Source of the DNA: Methylobacter sp.
GTDB lineage: Bacteria; Pseudomonadota; Gammaproteobacteria; Methylococcales; Methylomonadaceae
Length of the DNA stretch: 59,415 nt
Assembly (NCBI GenBank): GCA_028712225.1
Contig: JAQTQN010000003.1
Span: 1-59,415, forward strand
Direction of reading: 5' to 3'
Below, in pieces: positions 43,670 to 53,475 of this stretch; the first letter of the stretch is position 1, and each line of letters starts with the position of its first letter. The position numbers were made by a program, and so were the translations under genes. Under the pieces are notes generated by a model, which made no database searches, was not told where the DNA came from, and saw only the letters and a program-made list of their open reading frames with translations.

Positions 43670-44686
43670 TCAGCCAATATGCTCTCCAGCAATATCATTC
43701 GTCATAAAAGCCAAGATTTGCTGCTGGTCAGTAAAATTACCGTACGCCAGCGCCAGCTTTACATAAACGGCTTCAATCGACAGGTTCCAGAGCATCTGCG
43801 CGCCGTGTTCCAACAGGGTTAGTGTGCTTTGATAGGCATCGGGCGAATGTATGGCCGGGGCCAAATAAATAGGTACATTTTCCGCTTTACAGTGTTTGAT
43901 GAATTCGATCAGTGAATGTTGAGCGCCCCATTGTAACGAGGCGCAAGCAGTGCCGGAGTGATAGAGATCGTGTAGTACCGCGTCGACATTCTCCAAATCA
44001 AAGTGTCGATAATCCAAACCGGGATAAGGTTTTATCATTAAGATTTGGTCGGAAAAATTGGCTGTTAATGGCGCTATCGATATTTCAGGTTGTTTTGCCG
44101 ACGGCGTAAGTTTTACAAAACCACCTTCTTCAAAGCGCATGGCACTGTTGCCCTGAACGCTGAAAAAATCCCCACTTAATTGTAACGAACAAGCCAGCCG
44201 GTTGCCTTGGTGTACTTGCATGGTTTGTTGCGGGTTACGGTAGGGTACATAAACACAGGTAGCGATTTGTTGACGAATAAACTCAACAGCACAGATAAAG
44301 TTTTCCAAGCCGTTAGCGCGCTCATCATCCAGCGGATAATTGCTGGACACCAGCAGGATCGGTAGCTTCAGGGCGTGGAAATAAAAGCTTAACGCGGCGG
44401 CGCTATAAGCCAGGGTATCGGTGCCGTGGGTGATGATGATGCCGTCATATTGGCTGGGGTTCGCTTTTTCAATGGCGTTAATAATGATTGGCCAGGCGGC
44501 GGGAGAGAGATTTTCACTGAGAATTTGCAGTGGCTGCAAGGTGTCGAATTGCAATTGTTGATGCTCGGGATAATGCTGCTCAAACAAATGCAGTAATTTG
44601 AACGGCGCATTGCCGGAGGTGTCGATGGTGCCTTCCGATACGGTGGAGCCGATGGTTCCTCCGGTGAAAACTAGCAGTATTTTCAT
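43670..44686 (-). CDS. Asparaginase family protein
   Basis: The true start is the ATG at 44686 (MKILLVFTGGTIGS); the longer track ORF would run into the divergent folA. TGGTIGS carries the first catalytic Thr, and GIIITHGTDTLAY the second Thr with the Asp-Thr pair, as in bacterial L-asparaginases (type I or II). The 338 residues are usual for the family. No signal peptide is seen, so it is probably the cytoplasmic type. Substrate specificity cannot be settled by eye. Confidence 0.85.
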   Translation of the reverse strand: MKILLVFTGGTIGSTVSEGTIDTSGNAPFKLLHLFEQHYPEHQQLQFDTLQPLQILSENLSPAAWPIIINAIEKANPSQYDGIIITHGTDTLAYSAAALSFYFHALKLPILLVSSNYPLDDERANGLENFICAVEFIRQQIATCVYVPYRNPQQTMQVHQGNRLACSLQLSGDFFSVQGNSAMRFEEGGFVKLTPSAKQPEISIAPLTANFSDQILMIKPYPGLDYRHFDLENVDAVLHDLYHSGTACASLQWGAQHSLIEFIKHCKAENVPIYLAPAIHSPDAYQSTLTLLEHGAQMLWNLSIEAVYVKLALAYGNFTDQQQILAFMTNDIAGEHIG

Positions 44687-44747
44687 AGTATGATGCGGGC
44701 CTTTAGTTGACGTCTTTCCAGAATAACAAAGCAAATCCATCAGTAAA

Positions 44748-45239
44748 ATGAAAATATCTCTTATCGTCGCGATGGCGAGCAATCGGGTGATTGGTTTAAA
44801 CAACCAGATGCCCTGGCATTTATCCGCTGATCTTAAAAAGTTTAAAAGCATCACCATGGGCAAGCCGATTGTGATGGGCCGAAAAACTTTTGAATCTATC
44901 GGCAGGCCGCTACCCGGCCGCACCAATATCATCATCAGCCGCAATTCCGGCTACAGCCAAGCGGGCTGTATTGTCGTTAATGATCTCGACAGCGCATTGG
45001 CTAGCACGTGTCAGCAAGCCGACGAGATTTTTGTGATTGGCGGCTCGGCACTTTATGACGCGTTATTACCGCGTGCCGACCGGCTTTACTTAACGCAAAT
45101 TAATGCGGCTTTTGAGGGTGACACTTTTTTTCCTGAAATCAATTGGGATGAATGGCGGGAATTAAATCGCGAAGATATTGATAACGATCCGCAGGTGGCT
45201 TTTAGCTATAGTTTTTTACAGCTGGAAAGAATGGGTTAA
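44748..45239 (+). CDS. folA: Dihydrofolate reductase
   Basis: ISLIVAMASNRVIGLNNQMPWHLSADLKKFK is the N-terminal active-site region with the conserved Trp, Asp and Leu-Lys positions, followed by GKPIVMGRKTFESIG and IFVIGGSALYDALLP. The 163-residue length is typical. It makes tetrahydrofolate for thymidylate and C1 metabolism. It is divergent from the asparaginase gene. Confidence 0.96.
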   Translation: MKISLIVAMASNRVIGLNNQMPWHLSADLKKFKSITMGKPIVMGRKTFESIGRPLPGRTNIIISRNSGYSQAGCIVVNDLDSALASTCQQADEIFVIGGSALYDALLPRADRLYLTQINAAFEGDTFFPEINWDEWRELNREDIDNDPQVAFSYSFLQLERMG

Positions 45240-45347
45240 TTCAAGAGCAAAATAGGTGGTTGAAAAAAGGGGTGGGGAGGCGTAATTTTTCAAAAGTTAG
45301 CGAAAGCTAAGCTAAGAATTATTATAACTATAACGAGGAAGGCCGCT

Positions 45348-47186
45348 ATGACAACCCCAAAACACGTCGATAGACGTCAGTTTTTGCAATATTCCCTGTT
45401 CGGTGCCACGCTTGCTGCCTTTCCGGGTGTGCTGCTGGCCGAATCCAGCCAAATTAAAACCAGTCCAACACCAGGATTTAATGCCGATGTCGAGCTTGAG
45501 TTTACCGCTCAAGACGCGTTCATCTCCATCTTCGACCAAGGCAAAAAAACCAAAGTACAAAAGTATTTCGCCAAACTGTTAAAAGGCCCTAAAGATACCT
45601 TGACCCAATTGCACGACACACATCTGGGGCCGATTGTGCATTTTGTCAAAGGCCAAAAGGTCAGAGTTTATTTTAACAATGAGCTGACCGAGCCCCATAT
45701 TATCCATTGGCATGGCCTGCATGTACCGCAAAGCAGCGACGGGCATCCTATGTACACCGTTGAACCGGGCGAAAAATTCGTTTACGAGTTTGAAGTGCTT
45801 AATCGTGCCGGTACCAGTTTTTATCATTCTCACGCCCACCATTTAACAGCAGAGCAAGTTTATAGAGGCTTGGCGGGCTTGATTACTGTATCCGACGATG
45901 ATGAAAAAGCCTTGGATTTACCTCGCGGTGAATACGATGTGCCGTTCGCCATTCAAGACCGGACTTTTGACGACAATAACCAGCTGCAATATTTGCACGG
46001 CATGATGGGCAAAATGATGGGTTTTTTGGGCGATACCATTTTGGTGAACGGTAAAAAAGATGCCGAATTTGCAGTAAAAACTCGGGCATATCGGTTCCGT
46101 GCATTGAACGGCTCCAGTTCCAGAATTTACAAATTAGGTTGGGAAGACGGTACGCCATTAACCGCCATCGGCACCGATGCCTGCTTATTGGAAAAACCGG
46201 AAACACGGCCTTACATCATGCTGGCCCCCGGTGAACGAGTCGATTTGTGGCTGGATTTTACCGGCCGCGAAGCGGGATCAAAACTGGTTATGTTCAGCTT
46301 GCCGCATTCCGGCACCATGCCTGCTATGTACGAGAAAATGCACAAGGGCGGCAAACATTCCGAAGCTGGAGGCGAACAACATCGCGGCATGGGCATGATG
46401 GGCGGCATGCAACATGGTGGCGATAACAAAACTGAAGCAGGAGATCATCAAGGTATGGGCATGGGAGGTATGCACGGCGGCGGAATGGGCATGATGAATG
46501 GTCTGGCCCAAGGTGCCAAGTTTGTGATTGCTACTTTTAAGATCACTGAAAAAGTGTCGGATTCGCCTAAGCTGCCGGAAAAATTAGTCACTTTTCAACG
46601 TTTGACTGCCGCTGATACCGACAATGCCGGTCAACCGATTCCCATTGCTATTTCTGAAGGCCCCATGGCAATGCGCTTGAATACTAAGCCATTTTCGATG
46701 GACGAAGTGATGGACATTGAAAAAGTGAAGTTGGGATCGATTAAAAAAATCAAAATTTTCCATGCACACGGCGGAGAACAAAAAATGGAGCACGGCGATA
46801 AAGCCGAGAGCAAATCAGGCGGCACGGGAGAAATGAGCGGCATGCAGCATGGCGGCGATAAAAAAACCGAGGCGTCAGGGCAAGCCGGAGGAATGATGGG
46901 CGGCATGGGTGGCGGTATGATGATGAGCATGGCTCATCCGATACATTTACATGGTCAGCAATACCAGATTCTATCCAGAAAAATCTCCAGCATGGGGTCG
47001 CCGGGATACGAAACCGTTAAAGACGGTTTTATCGACAGCGGCTGGAAAGATACCGTGTTGGTAATGCCTGGAGAAGAAGTTGAAATCGTTAAACCGTTTC
47101 AAGATTACAAGGGCTTGTTTCTTTACCACTGCCATAATCTCGAACACGAAGGTTTGGACATGATGCGGCAGTTTTATATCAGCTAA
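45348..47186 (+). CDS. Met/His-rich multicopper oxidase (CueO-like)
   Basis: The N-terminus has a Tat-type motif DRRQFLQY, so the folded enzyme is exported with copper. Copper ligands are clear: HIIHWHG, FYHSHAHH, HPIHLHG and the C-terminal HCHNLEHEGLDMM. Two long Met/His/Gly-rich inserts follow the second cupredoxin domain (around 335-385 and 470-525), both containing a GGMQHGGD-type unit. Such inserts bind Cu(I) in CueO-like oxidases, so copper detoxification is the likely job, fitting a copper-using methanotroph. The ribosome site GAGGAAGG is strong. Confidence 0.92.
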   Translation: MTTPKHVDRRQFLQYSLFGATLAAFPGVLLAESSQIKTSPTPGFNADVELEFTAQDAFISIFDQGKKTKVQKYFAKLLKGPKDTLTQLHDTHLGPIVHFVKGQKVRVYFNNELTEPHIIHWHGLHVPQSSDGHPMYTVEPGEKFVYEFEVLNRAGTSFYHSHAHHLTAEQVYRGLAGLITVSDDDEKALDLPRGEYDVPFAIQDRTFDDNNQLQYLHGMMGKMMGFLGDTILVNGKKDAEFAVKTRAYRFRALNGSSSRIYKLGWEDGTPLTAIGTDACLLEKPETRPYIMLAPGERVDLWLDFTGREAGSKLVMFSLPHSGTMPAMYEKMHKGGKHSEAGGEQHRGMGMMGGMQHGGDNKTEAGDHQGMGMGGMHGGGMGMMNGLAQGAKFVIATFKITEKVSDSPKLPEKLVTFQRLTAADTDNAGQPIPIAISEGPMAMRLNTKPFSMDEVMDIEKVKLGSIKKIKIFHAHGGEQKMEHGDKAESKSGGTGEMSGMQHGGDKKTEASGQAGGMMGGMGGGMMMSMAHPIHLHGQQYQILSRKISSMGSPGYETVKDGFIDSGWKDTVLVMPGEEVEIVKPFQDYKGLFLYHCHNLEHEGLDMMRQFYIS

Positions 47187-47222
47187 GAGGGGAGTTGTTG
47201 GGTTAAGGATAAAACCGGTCGA

Positions 47223-47267
47223 AATACCCCGCACTCGTCAAGCTTTGGCGAGTGCGGGGTATTTTTA
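47223..47267 (+). terminator. Intrinsic terminator after the multicopper oxidase
   Basis: AATACCCCGCACTCG and CGAGTGCGGGGTATT form a 15-bp stem followed by TTT on the plus strand. An AT-rich left flank may also let it serve the convergent minus-strand transcript. Confidence 0.92.
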
Positions 47268-47335
47268 TGCGAGTCAGTTAGCACACATTAGAGGGGGCTC
47301 GAAACTTCAGTATTTCGATATGCCCCTCTCAAGCC

Positions 47336-47743
47336 TTATTTTTCTGTCTTAGCCGCGTCTTCATTTTTAGAAATGTTTGAAGCGATGCATTCCATAAAAC
47401 TTTCCGTGAAATTGGTATGTGCTTCCGCAAGGGCTTTGGGCGAACCAAAGTCATTACGCAATTCTTCCAATGTCTTTTTAGGATCTGCCGCTTTGCCCAA
47501 GGTGAGCATTTTTGCGTAATTGCGATAAGCAGTCATACGAGCCGGATCAAAAGGAAACAGCCCTGGCATGTTGCTGGAGCTTAAGTCCACCACGCAGGCA
47601 GTCATTTTTTCGGGTTCAATTTTATAATCTTTAACATCCTGTTCTTGCTGCATTTGTTCTAACACGGCTTGCTCGTATTGTTGTTTGTCTGCGCAAGCGG
47701 TGAGCGATAAAGCAATAATGCAGATGAGTAATGGTTTCTTCAT
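47336..47743 (-). CDS. Small lipoprotein of unknown function
   Basis: A lipoprotein signal with lipobox SLTAC precedes about 117 mature residues with Gln/Glu-rich helices (YEQAVLEQMQQEQDVKDY), one internal Cys (TACVVD) and another late Cys (MECIAS) that could pair. No family recognised. It is followed by a gap and is probably monocistronic. Confidence 0.7.
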   Translation of the reverse strand: MKKPLLICIIALSLTACADKQQYEQAVLEQMQQEQDVKDYKIEPEKMTACVVDLSSSNMPGLFPFDPARMTAYRNYAKMLTLGKAADPKKTLEELRNDFGSPKALAEAHTNFTESFMECIASNISKNEDAAKTEK

Positions 47744-47815
47744 GGATGTTTCCGTTGGTTGAGTTGGTGTTAGGCAGAGATGTCATTATATCCCCGCCCA
47801 GGAAATAGCAGTTCG

Positions 47816-48568
47816 CTATGGATTTTCCAATTCTTGCATTGCTTGCGTCACCCAGGCTTCGGCTTCGGCATTTATATCAGCAGCTTTACGGCCTTTACTG
47901 ATGATCGGCGGACCGATTTTTACGGTAATGGTGCCCGGATATTTTAAAAAACTGTAACGCGGCCAATAGGTGCCCGCATTCAGGGCAATAGGCAGTACCG
48001 GATAGCCGGATTTGTGGGCCAGCATAGCGCCGCCGGCACTGAATTTTGTTTCCGTTTTGGGCGCAATGCGCGTTCCTTCGGGAAAAATTACTACCCATAA
48101 GCCGCGCTGCAAACAGTCTGTGCCTTTAGTTAACAAGATGCGCATGGCTTCGCGCTGATTGTCCCTGTTTATCGCAATAGAGTCCGATGCTGCCAGCGCC
48201 CAGCCCCAAATCGGAAACCACTGTAAGGATTTTTTTAGTAAGGTGGTTTGCATCGGCAAAATGGTTCTTAAGGCCAATGTTTCCCAGGCCGATTGGTGTT
48301 TGCACAGCACAATGTAAGGTTGATTGGGTGCAATGTGCTCGCGGCCTTCGACGACATAGTCAATGCCGCAAAAAAACTTGCCCATCCAGACGACCAGGCC
48401 GCACCAGGCCGCACCAAGCTGATAGCGCACCCGCAATGAAAACGGTAACGCCAACAAAATCAATATGCCGATGATAGTTGCGGACAAAAAAATACAAACA
48501 AATAACAGGGCGGAACCGAGATAAACCCGCAAGGTTTTCTCTCTGTTTACGTTAGCTGGCTTGTTCAT
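47816..48568 (-). CDS. plsC: 1-acyl-sn-glycerol-3-phosphate acyltransferase
   Basis: The motif KHQSAWET has the HX4E form of the acyltransferase active site, and IFPEGTR is the substrate-binding motif. An N-terminal membrane segment spans about residues 15-40. The ATG at 48568 gives 250 residues; the track start is a TTG. PlsC makes phosphatidic acid for phospholipids. It lies downstream of glyS, as in many gammaproteobacteria where gmhB usually intervenes; gmhB is absent here. Confidence 0.9.
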   Translation of the reverse strand: MNKPANVNREKTLRVYLGSALLFVCIFLSATIIGILILLALPFSLRVRYQLGAAWCGLVVWMGKFFCGIDYVVEGREHIAPNQPYIVLCKHQSAWETLALRTILPMQTTLLKKSLQWFPIWGWALAASDSIAINRDNQREAMRILLTKGTDCLQRGLWVVIFPEGTRIAPKTETKFSAGGAMLAHKSGYPVLPIALNAGTYWPRYSFLKYPGTITVKIGPPIISKGRKAADINAEAEAWVTQAMQELENP

Positions 48569-48649
48569 GGATAGTCTCAAAAACGGCTGTGTTATGTGGT
48601 TGGGAGGCTAATATTTGAAAATCCCCATTTGAAAAATGGGGGTAAAAAA

Positions 48650-50731
48650 TTAGGCCTGCAATTTAGAAATGTCGGCGCAAGTTAAAAACTGGTCCGACAA
48701 GAAATTAAGCAAGGCCAACCGATTGGCGCGTAATTCAGCGTCATCAGTCATCACCATGACATTATCAAAAAACGCATCGACATCGTTACGTAACGTAGCC
48801 AATCTATTGAGCGTTGCTTGATAGTCGCGTTCTGCCAATAACGGCTGAATGTCTTTCGCGGCGAGTTGTGCAGCCGCTAACAGCGCTAACTCTTGCGGTT
48901 CCACCAATCGATCAATTAAGCCGCCGATGTTTGCCGCCGCAGGTGTGTCAGATTTTTTCAGGATATTGCGAATACGCTTGTTGGCGGCCGCCAGACTGTC
49001 TGCTTCAGGCAGTTGCCTGAAGTCTTTAACCGCTTGTAGCCGTTGTATAAAGTCCAAAGGTTGGGTTGGATTAACTGTGAGCACGGCATCAAACTCATCA
49101 GTGCTGTAACCCTGATCCAGACAGTAACCTTTCAGACGATCGAAAATAAAATCGGTGACAGAGTTACGAGTGGCTTCAATATCAAACTCATGAGTAAACA
49201 ACGACAGGGCAACATCAATGCTTTCGGGTAAATCGAGCACCAAGTTGTTTTCAATAACGGTACGCAACACACCCAGCGCAGCCCGGCGCAATGCATAAGG
49301 GTCTTTATCGCCGGTCGGGATCAAGCCGGCGCTGAAAATGCCGGTTAAGGTGTCTATTTTTTCGGCAATGGCAAGCACGACGCCGATCGCGCTAGTGGCG
49401 ACAGGACTGCCGGATTGTTTAGGGAAATATTGCTCTTCAATTGCCCAAGCGACTTCGACCGGCTCGCCATCGGCCAGCGCGTAATAACGGCCCATTAGAC
49501 CTTGCAGATTGCCGAACTCACCGACCATTTCCGTCATCAAATCGGTTTTGGCCAGCAGTGCTGCGCGCTTGGACAGGTCGACATTAAAATTGAGCTGCTT
49601 GGCAATGCTTTCTGCAAGTTTGATAACGCGCTGGGTTTTGTCGCTAATGGTGCCCAGTTTTTCCTGAAAAACAATTGTAGAGAGGCTGTCAACGCGGTCT
49701 GCCAGAGATTTCTTTCTATCCTGTTTCCAGAAAAATTCTGCATCGGAAAGCCGAGGAGTCACCACGCGCTCATTACCGAGTTGAATGGATTCAGGATGGC
49801 TGCTTTCGATGTTGCTGAAGGTTATGAAGTGCGCCAACAAATCCCCTTTTGCATTTTTAACCGGAAAATATTTCTGGTTGGTTTGCATGGTGGTAATCAG
49901 CACTTCGGCAGGCAACTCAAGAAAACGCACATCAAAACCGCCGGTAATCGGCATCGGCCATTCGTTTAAGGCGGCAATTTCTTCCAGCAAATCTTCTTCG
50001 ATATGTGCCAAGCCGCCCACCGCCGAGGCTGCTTGATTGGCCGCATCACGAATCAACGTAAGGCGTTGCTCAAAATCGGCAATGACTTTGCCTTGCGTAT
50101 ACAGAATGTCTGCGTAATTTTGCGGCTGGGAAATCGTTATCGCTTGCGGCGCATGAAAACGATGTCCATGGGTAAGCGTGCCGGTTTTCAGGCCTAAAAT
50201 TTCCGTGTCAATCACCTCATTGCCATAAAGCAATACCGCCCAATGTACCGGCCGAACAAATTCGGTGGTGTTATTGCCCCAGCGCATCCTTTTAGCGATC
50301 GGTAAATCGGCAATGCTTTGACGAATAATCTCCGGGAGCAACTGCTCGGTGGCTTGGCCGTTTACCTGTTGGGTAAAGCTAAGCCATTCGCCCTTGTCGG
50401 TTTTTAAGCGCTCCAACTGCTCGAAACTGGTGTTGCAACTGGTGGCAAAACCTAATGCCGCTTTGCTTGGACTGCCGTCCGGGGCAAAGGCAGCCTGCAG
50501 TGCAGGACCGCGCTTTTCTACCGTTTTATCAGGCTGGGCGGCAGACAAGTTTTCAATCAACACCGCCAAACGGCGAGGTGTGGCGTATGCCTTACTTGTA
50601 GTGAAAGTGAGCTCCGCGGCGTTTAAGCCCTGAACGATATTGTTCAGTAAGGCATTGCTTAACTTCAGCAGGTTTTTTGGCGGCAGTTCTTCCGAGCCTA
50701 GCTCGAAAAGTAGATGTTTTTTATCTGACAC
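48650..50731 (-). CDS. glyS: Glycyl-tRNA synthetase beta subunit
   Basis: The start LLFELGSEELPPKNL, the block GPALQAAFAPDGSPSKAALGFA and the late MVMTDDAELRANRLALLN region are characteristic of GlyS. The 693-residue length is normal. It forms the alpha2beta2 enzyme with GlyQ, which is encoded 1.6 kb upstream on the same strand rather than directly adjacent, because two foreign-looking genes have come between. Confidence 0.96.
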   Translation of the reverse strand: MSDKKHLLFELGSEELPPKNLLKLSNALLNNIVQGLNAAELTFTTSKAYATPRRLAVLIENLSAAQPDKTVEKRGPALQAAFAPDGSPSKAALGFATSCNTSFEQLERLKTDKGEWLSFTQQVNGQATEQLLPEIIRQSIADLPIAKRMRWGNNTTEFVRPVHWAVLLYGNEVIDTEILGLKTGTLTHGHRFHAPQAITISQPQNYADILYTQGKVIADFEQRLTLIRDAANQAASAVGGLAHIEEDLLEEIAALNEWPMPITGGFDVRFLELPAEVLITTMQTNQKYFPVKNAKGDLLAHFITFSNIESSHPESIQLGNERVVTPRLSDAEFFWKQDRKKSLADRVDSLSTIVFQEKLGTISDKTQRVIKLAESIAKQLNFNVDLSKRAALLAKTDLMTEMVGEFGNLQGLMGRYYALADGEPVEVAWAIEEQYFPKQSGSPVATSAIGVVLAIAEKIDTLTGIFSAGLIPTGDKDPYALRRAALGVLRTVIENNLVLDLPESIDVALSLFTHEFDIEATRNSVTDFIFDRLKGYCLDQGYSTDEFDAVLTVNPTQPLDFIQRLQAVKDFRQLPEADSLAAANKRIRNILKKSDTPAAANIGGLIDRLVEPQELALLAAAQLAAKDIQPLLAERDYQATLNRLATLRNDVDAFFDNVMVMTDDAELRANRLALLNFLSDQFLTCADISKLQA

Positions 50732-50758
50732 AGGGGCGACCTTTGTTAATAGTGATTG

Positions 50759-51316
50759 TCACAGATTTTGTAACGTTGTGCTGTCGGCGTTATAGGGGTT
50801 GGCTTTTAAATACTCTATCCAATTAGCCAAGAGATTTATACCTATTGCATTGTTCATTTTTAAATCACGAAACAAGATTTTAAATCGGGGATCTTTTTTA
50901 CTGAACTCACTTTTTGATTCATCTATTAACCCCTTTAACGTAGTCGGCAAATTATATCTAACGTGATCTAAGGTAATACCAACTTGCTGGGCCTCATTGA
51001 GAATCCATTGTTCAATGGGCGGATGAAATATTAAAAAATGATTTTTTTGTGGATGCTTATATAGCTTTAAATGTTGTTTTTCAGCAAGTAATGCAAATTC
51101 AGAAGTGCGAGATAATGGCCTTTTATCGCTATCCACAATACCTACTGCGAAATCATCTTTCAATTTGCCCAGCATTTCGTCAACCACTTTATTGCAGCTA
51201 CGCTGGTGATTATAACCGCGTGCGCTACCAATTCTTTCAGGAGGAACAATCGTTTCAACCAAATTTGTATCGAGAAAGCATTCCGGCATAACGCATAAAT
51301 TTATATTAGATTTCAT
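50759..51316 (-). CDS. Small Toprim-like protein paired with the ATPase (possible effector)
   Basis: I start at the ATG at 51316, which overlaps the ATPase stop as ATGAAATCTAA; the track start lies 18 bases further up. Residues around CVMPECFLDTNLVE and later GIVDSDKRPL supply an early Glu and a DxD, the spacing of Toprim nuclease-like folds seen in small proteins that accompany OLD-type ATPases. KNHFLIFHPPIEQWIL follows. The Toprim call is tentative and no exact family is named. The gene lies between glyQ and glyS with base composition poorer in G+C than theirs. Confidence 0.6.
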   Translation of the reverse strand: MKSNINLCVMPECFLDTNLVETIVPPERIGSARGYNHQRSCNKVVDEMLGKLKDDFAVGIVDSDKRPLSRTSEFALLAEKQHLKLYKHPQKNHFLIFHPPIEQWILNEAQQVGITLDHVRYNLPTTLKGLIDESKSEFSKKDPRFKILFRDLKMNNAIGINLLANWIEYLKANPYNADSTTLQNL

Positions 51317-52376
51317 CCGTGAATAACTCAGCATTAAAAAACAGGTCTAATCCATATTCGTAAACATCATTTAATTCAGCATCAGTCAGTCTTTTAATAA
51401 CTGTTTGTCCATCTTTAAAATCTGCCATATAAATTGCCAAATCATCACGGTCTTTTTCTAAAAATGTATCGAGAATATAAGGGCTGTGCGTAGCAATAAA
51501 AAACTGATTGCTTTCTGAGTCAATAATTTCTCTGGCAATATGAGTGATATAAGGTGGGAAGCAGTGAGCTTCGGGTTCTTCAAAAAGTAAGATTGAATTT
51601 TTGTTAGAAGTAATTGCCGTTTTAAAAAATATTACCCTTTGCAACGTATCGGCAATAGAGCTGTAGGGCAATGAAACCATTGTTTTATTGTCTTTCAATG
51701 CTTTCATTATCCTTACTGTTTGATTTGTCTTATCAAGCAGAAGCTGTAATCCGTATCCAGTAAATAATCCAGATAATTCATCTTTTAGCTTACCTTTCTG
51801 GATAATATCGAAAAAATTAACTCCGCTAGGCGGTATCAGTCCAACGGTTTTTACAAGGTCTTGCGCTTTCGAAATAAGAGTATGAGGAAATTTATAATAT
51901 TTAACTTTTGGAGATGGGTAATCATGCTTTTTATAAGAACCCACGAGACTGAGTTTATTGTCTGCAATCAAGGTGTGGCTTTCTGAGGTTTTAAGGTCAA
52001 CAGTTGGCAAGTTTCCATATAATTCATAAGCAACGTCTTGGTTTTCTAAATTTATTTCAAATCCAACGAAACCTGATTCGGGTAAATATTCAACGCTACA
52101 AAAACTGCCATCATCAGCCTTAATATTAATTTTTTCTTCTATATTCCCATCAAAAAATAATTCGGCAATATTTTCTAATCTAACGAATTGCGTTATTTTT
52201 TTGCTCTTGTTGTATTTAATATAAGGCAAGCTAAACAACCCAATAGCCTCCAAAATATTAGATTTTCCAACATTCGGTTTACCAATCAGCAAGTTAATAC
52301 GCCTGCAGTCGCTTAAAGTGACATCTTTAAGCGACTTAAAGTTGCGGATCTGTACCGAGTTGAAAAACGTTGTCAT
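51306..52376 (-). CDS. AAA/OLD-like ATPase inserted between glyQ and glyS
   Basis: N-terminal FFNSVQIRNFKSLKDVTLSD leads to Walker A GKPNVGKSN; LPYSSIADTLQRVIF is the ABC-signature region and SILLFEEPEAHCFPP the Walker B, with the switch His in FIATHSPYILD. This is the AAA_21/OLD-type ATPase of RecF-like form without the fused C-terminal nuclease, so the nuclease function may be provided by the next gene. It starts four bases after the glyQ stop codon. G+C is visibly lower here (for example 15 of 60 bases in 52141-52200) than in glyQ. Confidence 0.85.
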   Translation of the reverse strand: MTTFFNSVQIRNFKSLKDVTLSDCRRINLLIGKPNVGKSNILEAIGLFSLPYIKYNKSKKITQFVRLENIAELFFDGNIEEKINIKADDGSFCSVEYLPESGFVGFEINLENQDVAYELYGNLPTVDLKTSESHTLIADNKLSLVGSYKKHDYPSPKVKYYKFPHTLISKAQDLVKTVGLIPPSGVNFFDIIQKGKLKDELSGLFTGYGLQLLLDKTNQTVRIMKALKDNKTMVSLPYSSIADTLQRVIFFKTAITSNKNSILLFEEPEAHCFPPYITHIAREIIDSESNQFFIATHSPYILDTFLEKDRDDLAIYMADFKDGQTVIKRLTDAELNDVYEYGLDLFFNAELFTDEI

Positions 52377-52379
52377 AAA

Positions 52380-53294
52380 TTACTCGGCTGGAGTGTTACA
52401 CATCGGAAAACCCAATGATTCACGCCGCGCGTAATAAGCTTCAGCGACGGCTCGGGACAAGGTTCTGACTCTTAAAATATAGCGTTGGCGCTCGGTGACC
52501 GAAATGGCGTGGCGGGCATCCAGCAAGTTGAAGGTATGCGAGGCTTTCAGCACCATTTCATAGGCAGGCAACGGCAGATTAACGGCAATCAGCTTTTGGC
52601 ATTCTTGCTCGTAGGTATCAAAGCAGCCGAATAGAAAATCGACATTGGCATGTTCAAAATTGAACGCCGACATTTCCACTTCGTTCTGATGAAACACGTC
52701 GCCGTAAGTGACGGTGCCGTGCGGGGTTTTGGTCCAGACCAAGTCATAAACGCTCTTAACACCCTGCAAATACATGGCAATGCGTTCCAGCCCGTAAGTG
52801 ATTTCACCGGTCACCGGTCGACATTCCAGGCCGCCGACTTGTTGGAAATAAGTAAACTGGGTGACTTCCATGCCGTTTAGCCAGACTTCCCAGCCCAAGC
52901 CCCAGGCGCCCAATGTTGGCGATTCCCAATTGTCTTCGACAAAGCGAATATCGTGCTCGAGCAAGTCAAAACCCAAATGGCGCAACGACCCCAAATATAA
53001 CTCTTGGATGTTGTTAGGCGAGGGCTTCAGCATTACCTGAAATTGGTAATAATGCTGCAAGCGGTTGGGGTTTTCGCCGAAACGGCCGTCTGTCGGCCGC
53101 CGTGACGGCTGCACATAAGCGGTATTCCAGGGCTCAGGACCGATGGCGCGTAAGAAGGTGGCAGGGTGAAAAGTCCCCGCACCGACTTCCTGATCTAACG
53201 GCTGTAACAAAATACAGCCTTGAGCTGACCAGTATTCCTGCAAGGCAAGAATAAGTCCCTGAAACGTTGATATATCGTGGGTTTTATTCGACAC
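52380..53294 (-). CDS. glyQ: Glycyl-tRNA synthetase alpha subunit
   Basis: [20 protein letters not shown], the [16 protein letters not shown] block and the [21 protein letters not shown] block identify GlyQ. The GTG at 53294 ([14 protein letters not shown]) is the likely start, as relatives begin only a few residues before TFQGL; the track start is an upstream TTG. The stop TAA is followed four bases later by the ATG of the ATPase gene, showing a compact junction. Confidence 0.95.
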   Translation of the reverse strand: MSNKTHDISTFQGLILALQEYWSAQGCILLQPLDQEVGAGTFHPATFLRAIGPEPWNTAYVQPSRRPTDGRFGENPNRLQHYYQFQVMLKPSPNNIQELYLGSLRHLGFDLLEHDIRFVEDNWESPTLGAWGLGWEVWLNGMEVTQFTYFQQVGGLECRPVTGEITYGLERIAMYLQGVKSVYDLVWTKTPHGTVTYGDVFHQNEVEMSAFNFEHANVDFLFGCFDTYEQECQKLIAVNLPLPAYEMVLKASHTFNLLDARHAISVTERQRYILRVRTLSRAVAEAYYARRESLGFPMCNTPAE

Positions 53295-53475
53295 GGCGGC
53301 TACAAGAGGCAATAAAAAGGGGGCCAATTATAGCTTAAAAATGTTGATGAAGTAGGGTTTGGACGTGGGCTAATAGCTGGATCTCTATGCGTGGCTTAGC
53401 CGATACATCGCTATCCAGTGTGGCACTAATAATGCTAGTTGCAGATATATGTCAAAAAATTACCGGGAGAGATAA

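Noticed and set aside
43670-44944. Full-length 424-residue start for the asparaginase
   Set aside because: The extra 86 residues have no family match and run antisense into folA; MKILLVFTGGTIGS is the natural start.
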